Assembly: GCF_000270245.1 (NCBI RefSeq)
Contig: NC_015635.1
Coordinates: 3,100,001-3,164,000, forward strand
From: Microlunatus phosphovorus NM-1
Lineage (GTDB): Bacteria; Actinomycetota; Actinomycetes; Propionibacteriales; Propionibacteriaceae
DNA length: 64,000 bases
Reading direction: 5' to 3'
Both the position numbers and the translations under genes were made by a program. Of this stretch, positions 28,229 to 41,897 are shown piece by piece. Below the pieces are notes generated by a model. It ran no database searches and was not told the origin of the DNA. It saw only the letters and a program-made list of their open reading frames with translations. The first letter of the stretch is position 1; each line of letters begins with the position of its first letter.

Positions 28229-30225
28229 GTCGTCGCTCCCATCGGAGTCGCTCCCATCGGACTTGCCGCAAAAGGAATCGTCGCGCGGACCGATCCACCG
28301 TCCGGGGTCGGGCCCGCATCGAACGTGCCACCCAGCTCGACCGCCCGCTCCCGCATCGACTGCAGACCGACGCCCGGCCGCCAGGGACCATTCGGCGGCC
28401 CGTCGTCGGTGATGCTCAGCTGCAGACCGTCGACACATTGCAGACAGACGACGGCAGCAGCCGCGCCGGAATGACGAGCGATGTTGGTCAGCGCCTCGGT
28501 CGCGATCCGGTACGCGGCCACCTCCACCGCCGCAGGCAGCGGCGGGATCTCGACCGGCACCTCCACCTGAACCTGAACCGGCGCACCGTCGGAGCGCCAG
28601 CTCAGTTGGTCGGCGCGTTGGCGCAGGGCATCGACCAGGCCGAGCTCGTCGAGAGCCGGCGGCCGCAGGTCGTCGACCACCCGCCGCACGTCGGCCAACG
28701 CAGTACGGGTGTCGCGGCGCAGCGAGGCCAGCAGCTCGGTGACCCGATCGGCGTCGCCGACGTGGTTGGCGGCCGCATCGGCGGCGAACGCGATCCCGGT
28801 CAGGGTTGGGCCCAGGCCGTCGTGCAGTTCCCGACGCAACCGCCGCCGCTCCTCCTCCCGAGCCTCGACGATCCGCTCGCGCGACTGCTGCAGCTTGGCC
28901 GACACAGTGATCGCATGGACAGCCACCGCCAGCGGCGCGGCCAGCAACGTGAGCACCCGGTGATCCGCCTCGGCGAGCCGGCGCTCGCCGGGTCGCAGAC
29001 CGACCTCGAGCTCGGCTATCACCTCGCCGTCGAAACTCAACTCGGTCACCTCCACCCGGGCCGGCCGGTCTCCGTCCGCCGCCAGCGACCGCCCCTGGTG
29101 CAGCAGCGCCGCGTACGGCAGCTTGAGCGCCTGCCGGATCGACGTCACGACCCCGGCTATCCCGGCCGATGCGCTGGTCAGCTGCACCCCGAGCCGGGAG
29201 ACGACCCGGGCGGGATCGGCCCGATCGCCGTACATGGCCCGATCCACCACCCGCTGCAGCCGGGGCAGCAGCGGGGCCGCCACCAGCACCAGCAACACGG
29301 TCACCGCCGCCGATCGGCCGAGCTGCGCGGCGACCAACCGATCCAGCAGGGCGACCAGGACCGCGTACGCCAGCAACACCCCGAGGGTGAGCAGCAACCA
29401 GCTGACCGTGCGGGAGGCGACCAGCCGGATGTCGAGCAGCCGATACCGCACGATCGCGACGGTGACGGCGATCGGGATCAGCGGGATGGCCAGCAGCACC
29501 TCGATCGGCGCGCCGCTGACCAGCGACCACACCAGATTCGCCGCGATCACCAGCACGAGGGCGACCATCAGCCAGAGCAGTTGACGACGTACCTGCTCGG
29601 AGCCGCGCCGATAGCGGACGATCAGCGCCAGCAGGGCCGCGAGATAGGCGCCGGCAGTACGCAGGTCGGCGACTCGCCAGAGCGCACCGAGCTGGTCGTA
29701 GGCGGCCAGCGTGAGATACCCGTTCGGGAAGCCCTCCTCGGCCGGCTCGGGCGCTGCGCCCATCTGCAGCGCAAACAGCGGCGCGCTGACCACCACGAGG
29801 ATCACCACCACCCGCCAGCCGGGTGCCACCGGACGACCGTCCGGAAACAACAGCAGCGCGAGTGGGATGGTCAGCCCGATCGCCCACGGCCAGCTGTAGA
29901 GGAACAGCGTGACCAGCAGCCGCAGCACCGGCTCCGACGTACCAGACTGGATCCCGAGGTCACCGACCGATAGAGCCGATGTCGCCACCGCCTGCAGCAG
30001 CGCACCGACGGCAAACAGCCAGCCGATCGGGTTGCCCGGTCGGTGCCAGGCGAGGATGCCGCCGCAGACCCCGAAACTCAGCGCCATCATCCCGTTGGTG
30101 ATCATGAACGACTCGAGCACGAGCGCCCACGACCAGCCCAGCCAGGCCGCAAGACTCCAGGCGACCGCGACCAGCGCGACCGTCGATCCCGCCAGCGCTG
30201 CGGCGAGCACCCGTGTCCAGCCCAT
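28225..30225 (-). CDS. Membrane sensor histidine kinase (NarL-family partner)
   Basis: A 666-residue sensor kinase. The first ~330 residues contain roughly ten hydrophobic helices. A probable GAF-like linker covers ~340-450, then the HisKA_3 helix with RRELHDGLGPTLTGIAF (His ~465), and a HATPase_c domain with ITDDGPPNG and GVGLQSMRERAVELGG. It pairs with the overlapping response regulator. The last residues form a short in-frame repeat, [10 protein letters not shown], from duplicated 12-bp units. The signal is unknown; the many membrane helices suggest an integral-membrane or lipid-soluble cue. Divergent from the small membrane protein gene at 30398. Confidence 0.93.
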   Translation of the reverse strand: MGWTRVLAAALAGSTVALVAVAWSLAAWLGWSWALVLESFMITNGMMALSFGVCGGILAWHRPGNPIGWLFAVGALLQAVATSALSVGDLGIQSGTSEPVLRLLVTLFLYSWPWAIGLTIPLALLLFPDGRPVAPGWRVVVILVVVSAPLFALQMGAAPEPAEEGFPNGYLTLAAYDQLGALWRVADLRTAGAYLAALLALIVRYRRGSEQVRRQLLWLMVALVLVIAANLVWSLVSGAPIEVLLAIPLIPIAVTVAIVRYRLLDIRLVASRTVSWLLLTLGVLLAYAVLVALLDRLVAAQLGRSAAVTVLLVLVAAPLLPRLQRVVDRAMYGDRADPARVVSRLGVQLTSASAGIAGVVTSIRQALKLPYAALLHQGRSLAADGDRPARVEVTELSFDGEVIAELEVGLRPGERRLAEADHRVLTLLAAPLAVAVHAITVSAKLQQSRERIVEAREEERRRLRRELHDGLGPTLTGIAFAADAAANHVGDADRVTELLASLRRDTRTALADVRRVVDDLRPPALDELGLVDALRQRADQLSWRSDGAPVQVQVEVPVEIPPLPAAVEVAAYRIATEALTNIARHSGAAAAVVCLQCVDGLQLSITDDGPPNGPWRPGVGLQSMRERAVELGGTFDAGPTPDGGSVRATIPFAASPMGATPMGATT

Positions 30226-30397
30226 GGCGACCAGTGTCCTGCCGCAGACCTCCCGGCGTCACGGGAGATCTTCCCGGGTCGACCGGGCAACTTCCCGAGC
30301 CGGCGCTCCACGCGACCCATGCGATCGGGTACGCCCCGGCCGCAACCTGGTCTCGTCGGCCGAAGTGGCCGATCCGTACCGACCAGGAGGTCATCTC

Positions 30398-30760
30398 ATG
30401 CCCACTACCGTCTATCGCACCGGACTCGTCGTCCTCGGTGTCTTCGCCCTCGCCGACCTGGCGTCGCCACTGCTCACCGACGGGCAGACCCCGCCGATGT
30501 CGATCGCCCTGATCGGCTCCGCGCTCGGTCTGCTCAGTCTGATCCTGATCGCGCTGGCCTGGCGCGGCCGACTGGCCGCCGCCATCGGAGCGATCGTGCT
30601 CCGGCTGCTGTCGGCGCTGACCGCCGTCCCGGCCTTCCTGTTCGACGGCGTGCCCACCATCGCCAAGGTGCTCGCCGGCATCGCCATCGCCCTGGCCGTG
30701 ATCGGCAGCACGCTGGTGCTCGTCGGCTACCGGCGGCCCGTTGCGGCGGTGACCGCATGA
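30398..30760 (+). CDS. Small multi-span membrane protein
   Basis: A 120-residue hydrophobic protein with four likely membrane helices (residues ~8-25, 36-55, 60-80 and 88-110). I know no assigned function for it. AGGAGG lies seven bases before the ATG at 30398. The stop overlaps the next gene by four bases, so both are made together. The divergent sensor kinase gene lies 170 bp away and may control it. Confidence 0.75.
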   Translation: MPTTVYRTGLVVLGVFALADLASPLLTDGQTPPMSIALIGSALGLLSLILIALAWRGRLAAAIGAIVLRLLSALTAVPAFLFDGVPTIAKVLAGIAIALAVIGSTLVLVGYRRPVAAVTA

Positions 30761-31422
30761 CTCTGCGCCGTTGGGGATGCATCCTTGCCATGCTGCTCGC
30801 ACCGTGGGGTTTCGCGATCACCAATCTCTGCTACGCGCTGGCAATCCGTGGCGGCGGCAGCGACAACACCGGGGCCGAGGCGATCGCCCTGTTCGGTGCT
30901 CATCCATCCCTGGTCCGGGTCGGGCTCACCGCCGGGATGATCGGCTGCATCCTGATCATCCCGGCCGTCAGCGGCCTGTTCCGGCTCGCCCCACACAGTC
31001 GAACGGTGCTGATCGGCGGTTCGCTGATGATCGCCGGGTACGTCTGCTACTTCGGTGTCCTGCATGCCGATTTCCGCACCTTGGCGATGGCCGAGCACAG
31101 CGGCGATCCCGCCCTGTTCGCCTCCGTCATCGACGCCGGGCAAGCAGATCTCACGACCTTGTGGGTGTTCCTGTTGTTCGTGCTCGGCAATCTGATCGGC
31201 ACCAGCATCGTGGCCGTCGGGCTGCTGCGAACTCGAGGGGTGCCGCGGTTGGCTGCCATCGGAATCCTGTGCTGGCCGCCACTCCACCTGATCGGGCTGA
31301 TCTTCTTCGGCAACGAGATCCCGCAGGTGCTCGGCGCGGTGTTGCAGGCCCTCGGCTTCCTGGGGTGCGCGCTCACCCTGGCCCGGCTCGAGAGCTACTC
31401 GGGCGCCACAGCTACGGCGTAG
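30757..31422 (+). CDS. Multi-span membrane protein, DUF4386-like topology
   Basis: A 221-residue membrane protein with about six helices, starting with RRWGCILAMLLAPWGFAITN and ending with a helix around GAVLQALGFLGCALTLA. It is coupled to the preceding small membrane protein by an ATGA overlap. The function is unknown. Together the two may be the output or accessory of the divergently encoded two-component system. Confidence 0.75.
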   Translation: MTLRRWGCILAMLLAPWGFAITNLCYALAIRGGGSDNTGAEAIALFGAHPSLVRVGLTAGMIGCILIIPAVSGLFRLAPHSRTVLIGGSLMIAGYVCYFGVLHADFRTLAMAEHSGDPALFASVIDAGQADLTTLWVFLLFVLGNLIGTSIVAVGLLRTRGVPRLAAIGILCWPPLHLIGLIFFGNEIPQVLGAVLQALGFLGCALTLARLESYSGATATA

Positions 31423-31457
31423 GGTGAAGTGAACCGACTCGAGAGAGGTGAGATGAG

Positions 31458-31871
31458 ATGACGTTCAACACCTACCTGTTCTTCAGCGGTGGCACCTGCG
31501 CCGAGGCATTCGAGCAGTACGCGACGGTGTTCGGCGGCGAGGTCACGATCATGCGCAACAGTGATGTGCCGGCGGAGCAGCGAATGCCGGGTGCCCCGGA
31601 CGAGGCTGTGATGCACGCCGCGCTCAAGGTCGGCGACGCTCTCCTGATGGGTTCCGACGACCCGAGCGGCGATGGTGGGCCCAAGGTGGGCTTCAACGTC
31701 TCCTACACCGCCCCCGACTCGGAGACCGCCGGGCGGGTCTTCGCCGCGCTGAGTGAGGGTGGCGACGTCACGATGCCGATGCAGGCGACCTTCTGGGCTC
31801 CGGCCTTCGGCATGGTCACCGACCGGTTCGGAGTGCCGTGGATGGTCGACTGCTACCAAGCGGAGAGTTAG
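31458..31871 (+). CDS. PhnB-like VOC protein
   Basis: A 137-residue protein of the PhnB / 3-demethylubiquinone methyltransferase-like VOC subgroup. It starts FNTYLFFSGGTCAEAFEQYA, has VMHAALKVGDALLMGSDD in the middle and ends with FGMVTDRFGVPWMVDCY. These glyoxalase-fold proteins bind small ligands; the activity is rarely known. A GAGAGGTGAG Shine-Dalgarno region precedes the ATG. It stands 36 bp after the membrane protein pair and ends 59 bp before the iron-regulated unit. Confidence 0.85.
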   Translation: MTFNTYLFFSGGTCAEAFEQYATVFGGEVTIMRNSDVPAEQRMPGAPDEAVMHAALKVGDALLMGSDDPSGDGGPKVGFNVSYTAPDSETAGRVFAALSEGGDVTMPMQATFWAPAFGMVTDRFGVPWMVDCYQAES

Positions 31872-31895
31872 TCGCCCACGACCGTCCCCCACGGC

Positions 31896-31914
31896 TTAGG
31901 ATAGGCGAACCTGA
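31896..31914 (+). promoter_or_regulatory. DtxR/IdeR-type iron box
   Basis: The 19-bp site TTAGGATAGGCGAACCTGA matches the DtxR/IdeR consensus TTAGGTTAGSCTAACCTAA at 16 of 19 positions and keeps its dyad symmetry. It ends 15 bp before the ATG of the siderophore-binding lipoprotein, placed to block transcription when iron is plentiful. Confidence 0.8.
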
Positions 31915-31929
31915 GTCGAGGGGGACGAC

Positions 31930-32907
31930 ATGTCGATGACCACACTGGCCGACGAACTCAACGGGCTCAACCGTCGCGACCTTCTTGCCGCCGGTTTGGC
32001 GGTCTCGATCGCTACCCTGGCCGGATGCGCAGGTTCGGCCGCCGACTCGGCACCCTCCCCCTCGGCAACCGCTCACACGGTGACCGACTTCCTGGGCGAG
32101 ACCACGATCCCCGTCCAGTCGCAGCGGGTCGTCGCCGACTCGGTGAGCATCTACGCCCACCTGTTCGCCCTCGGCATCACCCCGGTGGCAGCGGCGTTGC
32201 CCGGCGGTATCAGCACCTCCTACTTCGCTCCGAAGAACGATCCGATCCGCAACGTGGTCGCCGACGACGGCTGGACGATCGACCTGGAGAAGGCGCTGGC
32301 GCTCGACCCCGATCTCGTCGTCGCGGTAGGCGCGGACTACAACACCGACAATTGCCAGCGCTACCGAGCGGCAGTATCGACGTACTGCTTCGAGGAGGGT
32401 TACCGCGACATCGACGAGGTCAAGCGCAACTTCCTCGCCCTCGGCGCCGCCCTGGGCCGATCTGACCAGGCGTTGGACGCGATCGCGGACTACGACGCCA
32501 AGGTGGCCGACGCCAAGGAGCGGTTGGCCCCGAAACTCGGTGAGATCGGACAGGTTGGGGTGGTCCGATTCGACTCCGGCGGCTTCATCGGGATCCGGCG
32601 GGACGACATCCACAACGCCGTGTTCTACTCCCTCGGATTGTCCGAACCTGAGTGGCCGCCTGCCGGAGAGAGTGGCTACGTCGAGCTCAGTCTGGAGTCC
32701 CTCGAGGTGCTGAATGGGGCCCAGACCCTCTTCGTGACCACCGACGATGATGTCGACATCGACGAGACGAAGGTGTTCAGCTCCAAGATCTGGCGGCAGG
32801 TGAAGCCTGTCGCTGCCGAGCGTGCCTTCTTCGTCGGCGCATGGAACGGCAGCGACCTGCTGCAGCTGAATCGAATGGTCGACGACGTGGTCGCCGCCGT
32901 CAGTTGA
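31930..32907 (+). CDS. Iron-siderophore ABC transporter substrate-binding lipoprotein
   Basis: A 325-residue type III (FecB/BtuF-like) periplasmic-binding protein. The signal has the RRDLLAAGLAVSIATLAGC pattern: twin Arg, hydrophobic core and lipobox LAGC (Cys ~34). The mature part has VVADSVSIYAHLFALGITPV in lobe one, the linker helix ERLAPKLGEI, and a C-terminal lobe. It would capture ferric siderophore or haem at the outer face of the membrane. No permease or ATPase genes adjoin it, so these lie elsewhere. An iron box lies directly upstream, and the FhuF-like reductase follows 9 bp downstream. Confidence 0.88.
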   Translation: MSMTTLADELNGLNRRDLLAAGLAVSIATLAGCAGSAADSAPSPSATAHTVTDFLGETTIPVQSQRVVADSVSIYAHLFALGITPVAAALPGGISTSYFAPKNDPIRNVVADDGWTIDLEKALALDPDLVVAVGADYNTDNCQRYRAAVSTYCFEEGYRDIDEVKRNFLALGAALGRSDQALDAIADYDAKVADAKERLAPKLGEIGQVGVVRFDSGGFIGIRRDDIHNAVFYSLGLSEPEWPPAGESGYVELSLESLEVLNGAQTLFVTTDDDVDIDETKVFSSKIWRQVKPVAAERAFFVGAWNGSDLLQLNRMVDDVVAAVS

Positions 32908-32916
32908 CGGCGAGCG

Positions 32917-33837
32917 ATGAGACTGCCTGCCGAGAGCCCAGCGGCGTGGACCGAACGGCATCGCGCCACCCTCTTCCCCGACCATCTCGCCACACTCGAC
33001 CATCTCGCTGGAGGGGACCGCCCCGCGCACGTTCTCCGCACCACCGATGAACTGGTTGCCGGGACTCTGGTTCAGGCGGTCGACGACCTCACGACCGGCG
33101 GCACCCCGCTCGCCGCCGCCGGGATGCAGTTGGCCAGCAGCTATGCCGGGCTGATGTCGTGGTGGATCGGCGTTGCACTCCTCGGCGCCGATGCCGCCAT
33201 GGTCGTCTCGCCCAATGCGGTGTCGTACTGGTGCCACCCCGGCGACTATCCGGATGCGCTGGAGATCGCCAATCCGATCGGTGCTGTGGTGCCGCCAGGT
33301 CATCGGTGGAGCGACCACTCCGGCGTCCGCGTCGCGCCACCCCGGCAGGTGGCTGAGGCCGCGGCTCACTCCGCGATCGTCGCGGCAACACCGCTGGTGG
33401 AGCAGCTGCACGAGCTGACCAGGGCCGGGCGGGTCGGGTTGTGGCACGAGGTGGCCGACTCCTTCGCCGGGGCCGCCGTCTATCAGCAGGACATCCGGGT
33501 CGGCAGGTCGGATCTGCAGACCATCGACGACGCGCTCGCTCTGCCCGGCGCGCCGTGGCGCCGCCGGCCCAGCCTGCGACTGCACTCTGTTCCAGGCGGG
33601 GCTGTCTGCATCCTCCACAAGGCCGGCTGCTGCCTCGCGTACACCACGCAGAGCAGTGTCGACACCGAGTTCGATGAGGATCACCAGGCCTTCGAAACCG
33701 CATTCCCGCCCGAGCGCGGACAGCCGGGCTACTGCGTCAGTTGCAAGTTCCGCAGTATCGAGGAGGTCACGAGGATGCAGTTGTGGTGGCGGGCGCGCGA
33801 GGCAGGCGTCACTTCGTCTGGGTCGCCAGCACCTTGA
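32917..33837 (+). CDS. FhuF-like ferric-siderophore reductase
   Basis: A 306-residue protein. The C-terminal Cys pattern is that of FhuF: AGCCLAYTT followed ~40 residues later by YCVSCKFRS (C-C-x(n)-C-x2-C), which binds a 2Fe-2S cluster. The N-terminal ~200 residues are the less conserved FhuF-like domain (LASSYAGLMSWWIGVALLG). It reduces Fe(III) in imported siderophore complexes to release iron in the cytoplasm. It starts 9 bp after the substrate-binding protein, so the two share the iron box. The 3' end overlaps the convergent GH25 gene by 29 bp. Confidence 0.87.
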   Translation: MRLPAESPAAWTERHRATLFPDHLATLDHLAGGDRPAHVLRTTDELVAGTLVQAVDDLTTGGTPLAAAGMQLASSYAGLMSWWIGVALLGADAAMVVSPNAVSYWCHPGDYPDALEIANPIGAVVPPGHRWSDHSGVRVAPPRQVAEAAAHSAIVAATPLVEQLHELTRAGRVGLWHEVADSFAGAAVYQQDIRVGRSDLQTIDDALALPGAPWRRRPSLRLHSVPGGAVCILHKAGCCLAYTTQSSVDTEFDEDHQAFETAFPPERGQPGYCVSCKFRSIEEVTRMQLWWRAREAGVTSSGSPAP

Positions 33838-34732
33838 GCCGGTCCAGATTGTTGGAGAACCGGTTCTGGTCGATCACCGTCGCGGAGTACTGCCAGAAGG
33901 TGTAATACGGCCAGCCGCCGGGGAGCTTGCCCGGCCCGGTGGTCGGGGTCCAGCGCGCCACCCAGAGTGGATTGGTCTTGCTGAACTTCTTGCTGTTGCC
34001 GGTGCACTTGGACCACCAGTCAGCGGTGGTGTAGATCACCACGTCCCGCTTGGTCAGCTTCTTGTACCGCTTCACGAAGGACGTGATCCAGGAGACCATC
34101 TTCTTCTTCGACAGGCCGTAGCAGATGTTCTTGCCGTACGGGTTGTACTCGATGTCGAGCACCCCGGGCAGCGTCTTGCCGTCCTTGGTCCACTTGCCGC
34201 CGTGCTTGACGAAATACTCCGCCTGCTTCTTGCCGCTCTTCCCGCCAGGATTCGCGAAGTGATAGGCGCCGGCGAACATGCCGGCCGCCTTCGCGCCACC
34301 GAACTGCGAGGTGAAGTACGGGTTGCGATAGCTGCTGCCCTCCGTCGCCTTCACGAACACGAAGCTGCGGTTCACCTTGGTGAAGCTGACCCAGTCGACC
34401 ACGCCTTGATAGCTGGCGACGTCGATGCCGACCACGCCGGTCATCGGCACCAGGTCGCCTGCCTTGGTGACCGTGGAGAAGCTGGAAACTCGGCTGTCGC
34501 CGCCAGTCGCCACGTGTTTGTCCACCGAGCGCTGGACGCCCCCGCGCCAGCCCATCGTCGCGTTCCCGGACTCGACGCCCGCCTTCCTCGCCGTCGCGTT
34601 GGGCGTCGTCGGGTCCGCGCCCGGACTCGCGTTGGCGAGCACGGGCGCGGACACCGAGCCGATGAGCGCGACCACGCTGCTGATGGCCAGCACCCGCACG
34701 AATCGGGCTGAGGTTGAGGCTGAGGATGACAT
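33809..34732 (-). CDS. Secreted GH25 lysozyme (muramidase)
   Basis: A 307-residue exported protein with a signal peptide (RFVRVLAISSVVALIGSVSA) ending near residue 35. A ~60-residue linker precedes a GH25 (Chalaropsis-type) muramidase domain: GVVGIDVASYQG carries the first catalytic Asp, FVKATEGSSYRNPYF follows, and VLDIEYNPYG carries the Asp/Glu pair. The barrel ends with WQYSATVIDQNRF. It cleaves the MurNAc-GlcNAc bond in peptidoglycan. GGAG lies nine bases before the ATG at 34732, favouring it over the ATG at 34753. Two GTGTCAC direct repeats sit upstream at ~34797 and ~34825. Confidence 0.92.
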   Translation of the reverse strand: MSSSASTSARFVRVLAISSVVALIGSVSAPVLANASPGADPTTPNATARKAGVESGNATMGWRGGVQRSVDKHVATGGDSRVSSFSTVTKAGDLVPMTGVVGIDVASYQGVVDWVSFTKVNRSFVFVKATEGSSYRNPYFTSQFGGAKAAGMFAGAYHFANPGGKSGKKQAEYFVKHGGKWTKDGKTLPGVLDIEYNPYGKNICYGLSKKKMVSWITSFVKRYKKLTKRDVVIYTTADWWSKCTGNSKKFSKTNPLWVARWTPTTGPGKLPGGWPYYTFWQYSATVIDQNRFSNNLDRLKVLATQTK

Positions 34733-34875
34733 CGAATCTCCAGAGGGCGACACGGCAACGACACACCAGGCGCGCTCAGCCTAAGCAGACCTCAAGTGTC
34801 ACGTCAGCCCCGTGGGTGCATTTGTGTCACATTCCGCACCAATACCCTCAGGGTCAGGATGAGAGTCAGATCCCG

Positions 34876-35628
34876 CTACTTCGTCACCTTCAGCTTGATG
34901 ACCTTGCTCGTCGACGTCTTGGCCACACCGTTGCCGACGTACGTCGCCTTGATCTTGTGAGTGCCCTTCTTCAGCTTCGGCAGGGTGATCTTGATGGTGC
35001 CCTTGGCCGAGGCCTTCAAAGTCGCGCTCTTGATCACCTTCTTGCCGTTGTAGACCTTCACCGCACCGGTCGGACCAGGCGTGGCGACTGACTTCACCTG
35101 CACGGTGGCAACGGCCTTCTTGCTCTTCTTGATCTTGGTCTTGTTCAGCTTCAGCGAGCTGGTCGAAGCGGCCTTGGCAACAGCCAGATTGCCACTGGAC
35201 ATGCTCCGGATGACGTCACCGGCCTTGAGGCTGCCGGTGAGGAAGCGCAGGGAGTGCGTGCCCGGGGCGAACGCCGGGGTCGAGTTGGCCGCCGTCGGCA
35301 GGGTGATGGTGGTCGAGAACGATCCATCCGTGCCGGCCTGGATGATCGCCCAGACCGTCTTGTTTGCATGTGGGCCGGAGCCGATGTGTGAATAGGCGCC
35401 GTCATCGATCTTGACCGCGATCGTGGAGCCGGACGAGCCGTCGCCGACCGTCCAGCCGGTGCCCGAGATGGCCACCTTGCCACCCACCGTGAGGCCGGTG
35501 CTCTGCACCGTCAGCGTCGGTTCGTCAGCCGCCCGCGCGGCCGGCGAGGTGGCGACGAGCGCGCCGCCGATCAGAGCCAGAGTCGTCAGAAGCCATAGGA
35601 CAGGTCGCCAAGAGCGTGTGAGATTCAT
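34876..35628 (-). CDS. Secreted Ig-like domain protein
   Basis: A 250-residue exported protein. The signal peptide (WLLTTLALIGGALVATSPAA) is cleaved after ARA near residue 34. The first domain, residues 35-145 (LTVQSTGLTVGGKVAISGTG, then AFAPGTHSLRFLTGS), is an immunoglobulin-like beta-sandwich seen in secreted actinobacterial proteins. The second, residues ~155-250, is a very Lys-rich Big_3_5-type Ig repeat (KGTHKIKATYVGNG). There is no membrane anchor or sortase signal. It may bind the cell wall or nucleic acid through its basic C-terminus. An inverted repeat lies just upstream. Confidence 0.75.
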   Translation of the reverse strand: MNLTRSWRPVLWLLTTLALIGGALVATSPAARAADEPTLTVQSTGLTVGGKVAISGTGWTVGDGSSGSTIAVKIDDGAYSHIGSGPHANKTVWAIIQAGTDGSFSTTITLPTAANSTPAFAPGTHSLRFLTGSLKAGDVIRSMSSGNLAVAKAASTSSLKLNKTKIKKSKKAVATVQVKSVATPGPTGAVKVYNGKKVIKSATLKASAKGTIKITLPKLKKGTHKIKATYVGNGVAKTSTSKVIKLKVTK

Positions 35629-35636
35629 CGGACAAT

Positions 35637-35654
35637 GGTAAGGCAACACTTACC
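35637..35654. promoter_or_regulatory. Inverted repeat upstream of the Ig-like gene
   Basis: GGTAAG and CTTACC form perfect 6-bp arms around a 6-bp spacer, nine bases upstream of the start codon. It resembles the half sites of metal-responsive regulators, but matches the DtxR consensus at only about 10 of 19 positions. It is a possible operator of unknown regulator. Confidence 0.4.
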
Positions 35655-35675
35655 ACGCCGAGAACGAGATAGACC

Positions 35676-37134
35676 TCACACCATCATCGGACGGGCAGTC
35701 GGCGGGATCGGCCGCGGCAGCTTGGTCGAGCCGGAGAGGTATGCGTCCACACCGGCCGCACACGCCCGGCCCTCGGCGATGGCCCACACGATCAGGGACT
35801 GACCGCGACCGGCATCGCCGCAGGCGAAGACGCCGTCCACGTTCGTGGCGTAGTCGTGATCGCGTGCCACGTTGCCGCGTTGGTCCAGCGCCAGCTCGAG
35901 CTGACTGATCACCGTGTCGCGCTCCGGGCCGACGAAGCCCATCGCCAGCAGCACCAACTCGGCCTCGAGCTCCTGGTCGGTGCCCTCAACCGGGACGAGC
36001 TTGCCCTGCTCGAACCGGACCTCCGACAGCCGCAGCTTGGCGACGTTCCCGTCCTCGTCGCCGACGAACTCCGACGTCGACACCGAATAGACCCGCTCCC
36101 CTGCCTCCTCGTGCGCCGAGGAGACCCGATAGATCATCGGGTAGGTCGGCCAGGGTTGATGCGCGGGCCGAGCGTCGGGTGGGGTCGGCAGGATCTCCAG
36201 CTGGGTCACCGACTTGGCGCCCTGCCGGATCGAGGTGCCAAGGCAGTCCGCGCCGGTGTCACCGCCGCCGATGATGACCACGTTCTTGCCGGTGGCCGTG
36301 ATCTGGTCCGGCACCTCGATGCCGCGGGCGACCCGGTTGGCCTGCGGCAGGAACTCCATCGCCTGGTGGATGCCACGCAGCTCGCGGCCCGGCACCGGCA
36401 GGTCCCGGGGAATGGTCGAGCCGGTCGCGATCACCACCGCGTCATAGCGTTGCTTGAGCTGCTGACCGGTGATCTTCACCCCGATCTCGACATTGCAGCG
36501 GAAGTTGGTGCCTTCGTCCTTCATCTGCCGGATCCGCCGGTCCAGCACGGACTTCTCCATCTTGAACTCCGGGATGCCGAACCGCAGCAGCCCGCCGGGT
36601 TCCTCGGCCCGCTCGAACACCGCAACCGTGTGTCCGCTCCGGGTCAGCTGCTGGGCGCAGGCCAATCCGGCCGGCCCGGACCCGACGACGGCCACCGTCT
36701 TGCCGGTGTGCCAGTCCGGCGGCTGCGGTTGCACCCGACGCTCGTCCCAGGCACGGTCGATGATGGAGACCTCGACGTTCTTGATCGTCACCGGGTCCCG
36801 GTTGATCCCCACCACGCAGGCGGTCTCACACGGTGCCGGGCACAGCCGGCCGGTGAACTCCGGGAAGTTGTTGGTGGCGTGCAGCCGCTCCAACGCCTGG
36901 TCCCAGTCGCTGCGCCAGACCAGGTCGTTCCACTCCGGGATCAGGTTGCCCAACGGGCAGCCGGTATGGCAGAACGGGATGCCGCAGTCCATGCAGCGAC
37001 CCGCTTGCTCGGAGATGATCGGCAGCAGCGCCCGCCCGGGCGAACCGGGGTAGACCTCTTTCCAGTCGCGGATCCGCTCGGCGGCGGGACGCCGCTCGGC
37101 GACCAGCCGGGGAGTCTTCATGAAGCCTTTGGGA

Positions 37135-37142
<8 letters not shown>
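35676..37142 (-). CDS. gltD: Glutamate synthase, small subunit
   Basis: A 488-residue NADPH-dependent subunit. The N-terminal Cys cluster for 4Fe-4S ([15 protein letters not shown] near residue 50) is followed by a FAD-binding Rossmann fold ([15 protein letters not shown]) and an NADPH site ([14 protein letters not shown]). The C-terminal [15 protein letters not shown] closes the FAD site. It passes electrons to GltB, which combines glutamine and 2-oxoglutarate into two glutamates. Its start lies inside the gltB 3' end (8-bp overlap), as usual for a gltBD operon. Confidence 0.97.
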
Positions 37143-41703
<4,561 letters not shown>

Positions 41704-41897
41704 GACAGACTCCTGTCGTCGAAGCCAGCGGGGGGTTGGCTGGTCGGCATTCGGCGTGCCACAGTTTGTGAGGACGTCAGTGTCCGCTGGGCGATGACGC
41801 AAGCCAGGCAGGGCACCTGCGTCGGAACGAGACTTCCGTTCGGGGGCATAGCGTACCGTCTCGGCGACGATGCTTTGACCACCTAGTATCTCCGACG

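Noticed and set aside
28156-29973. Antisense open frame over the sensor kinase
   Set aside because: Arg/Gln/His-rich composition, no similarity, kinase motifs are clear on the other strand.
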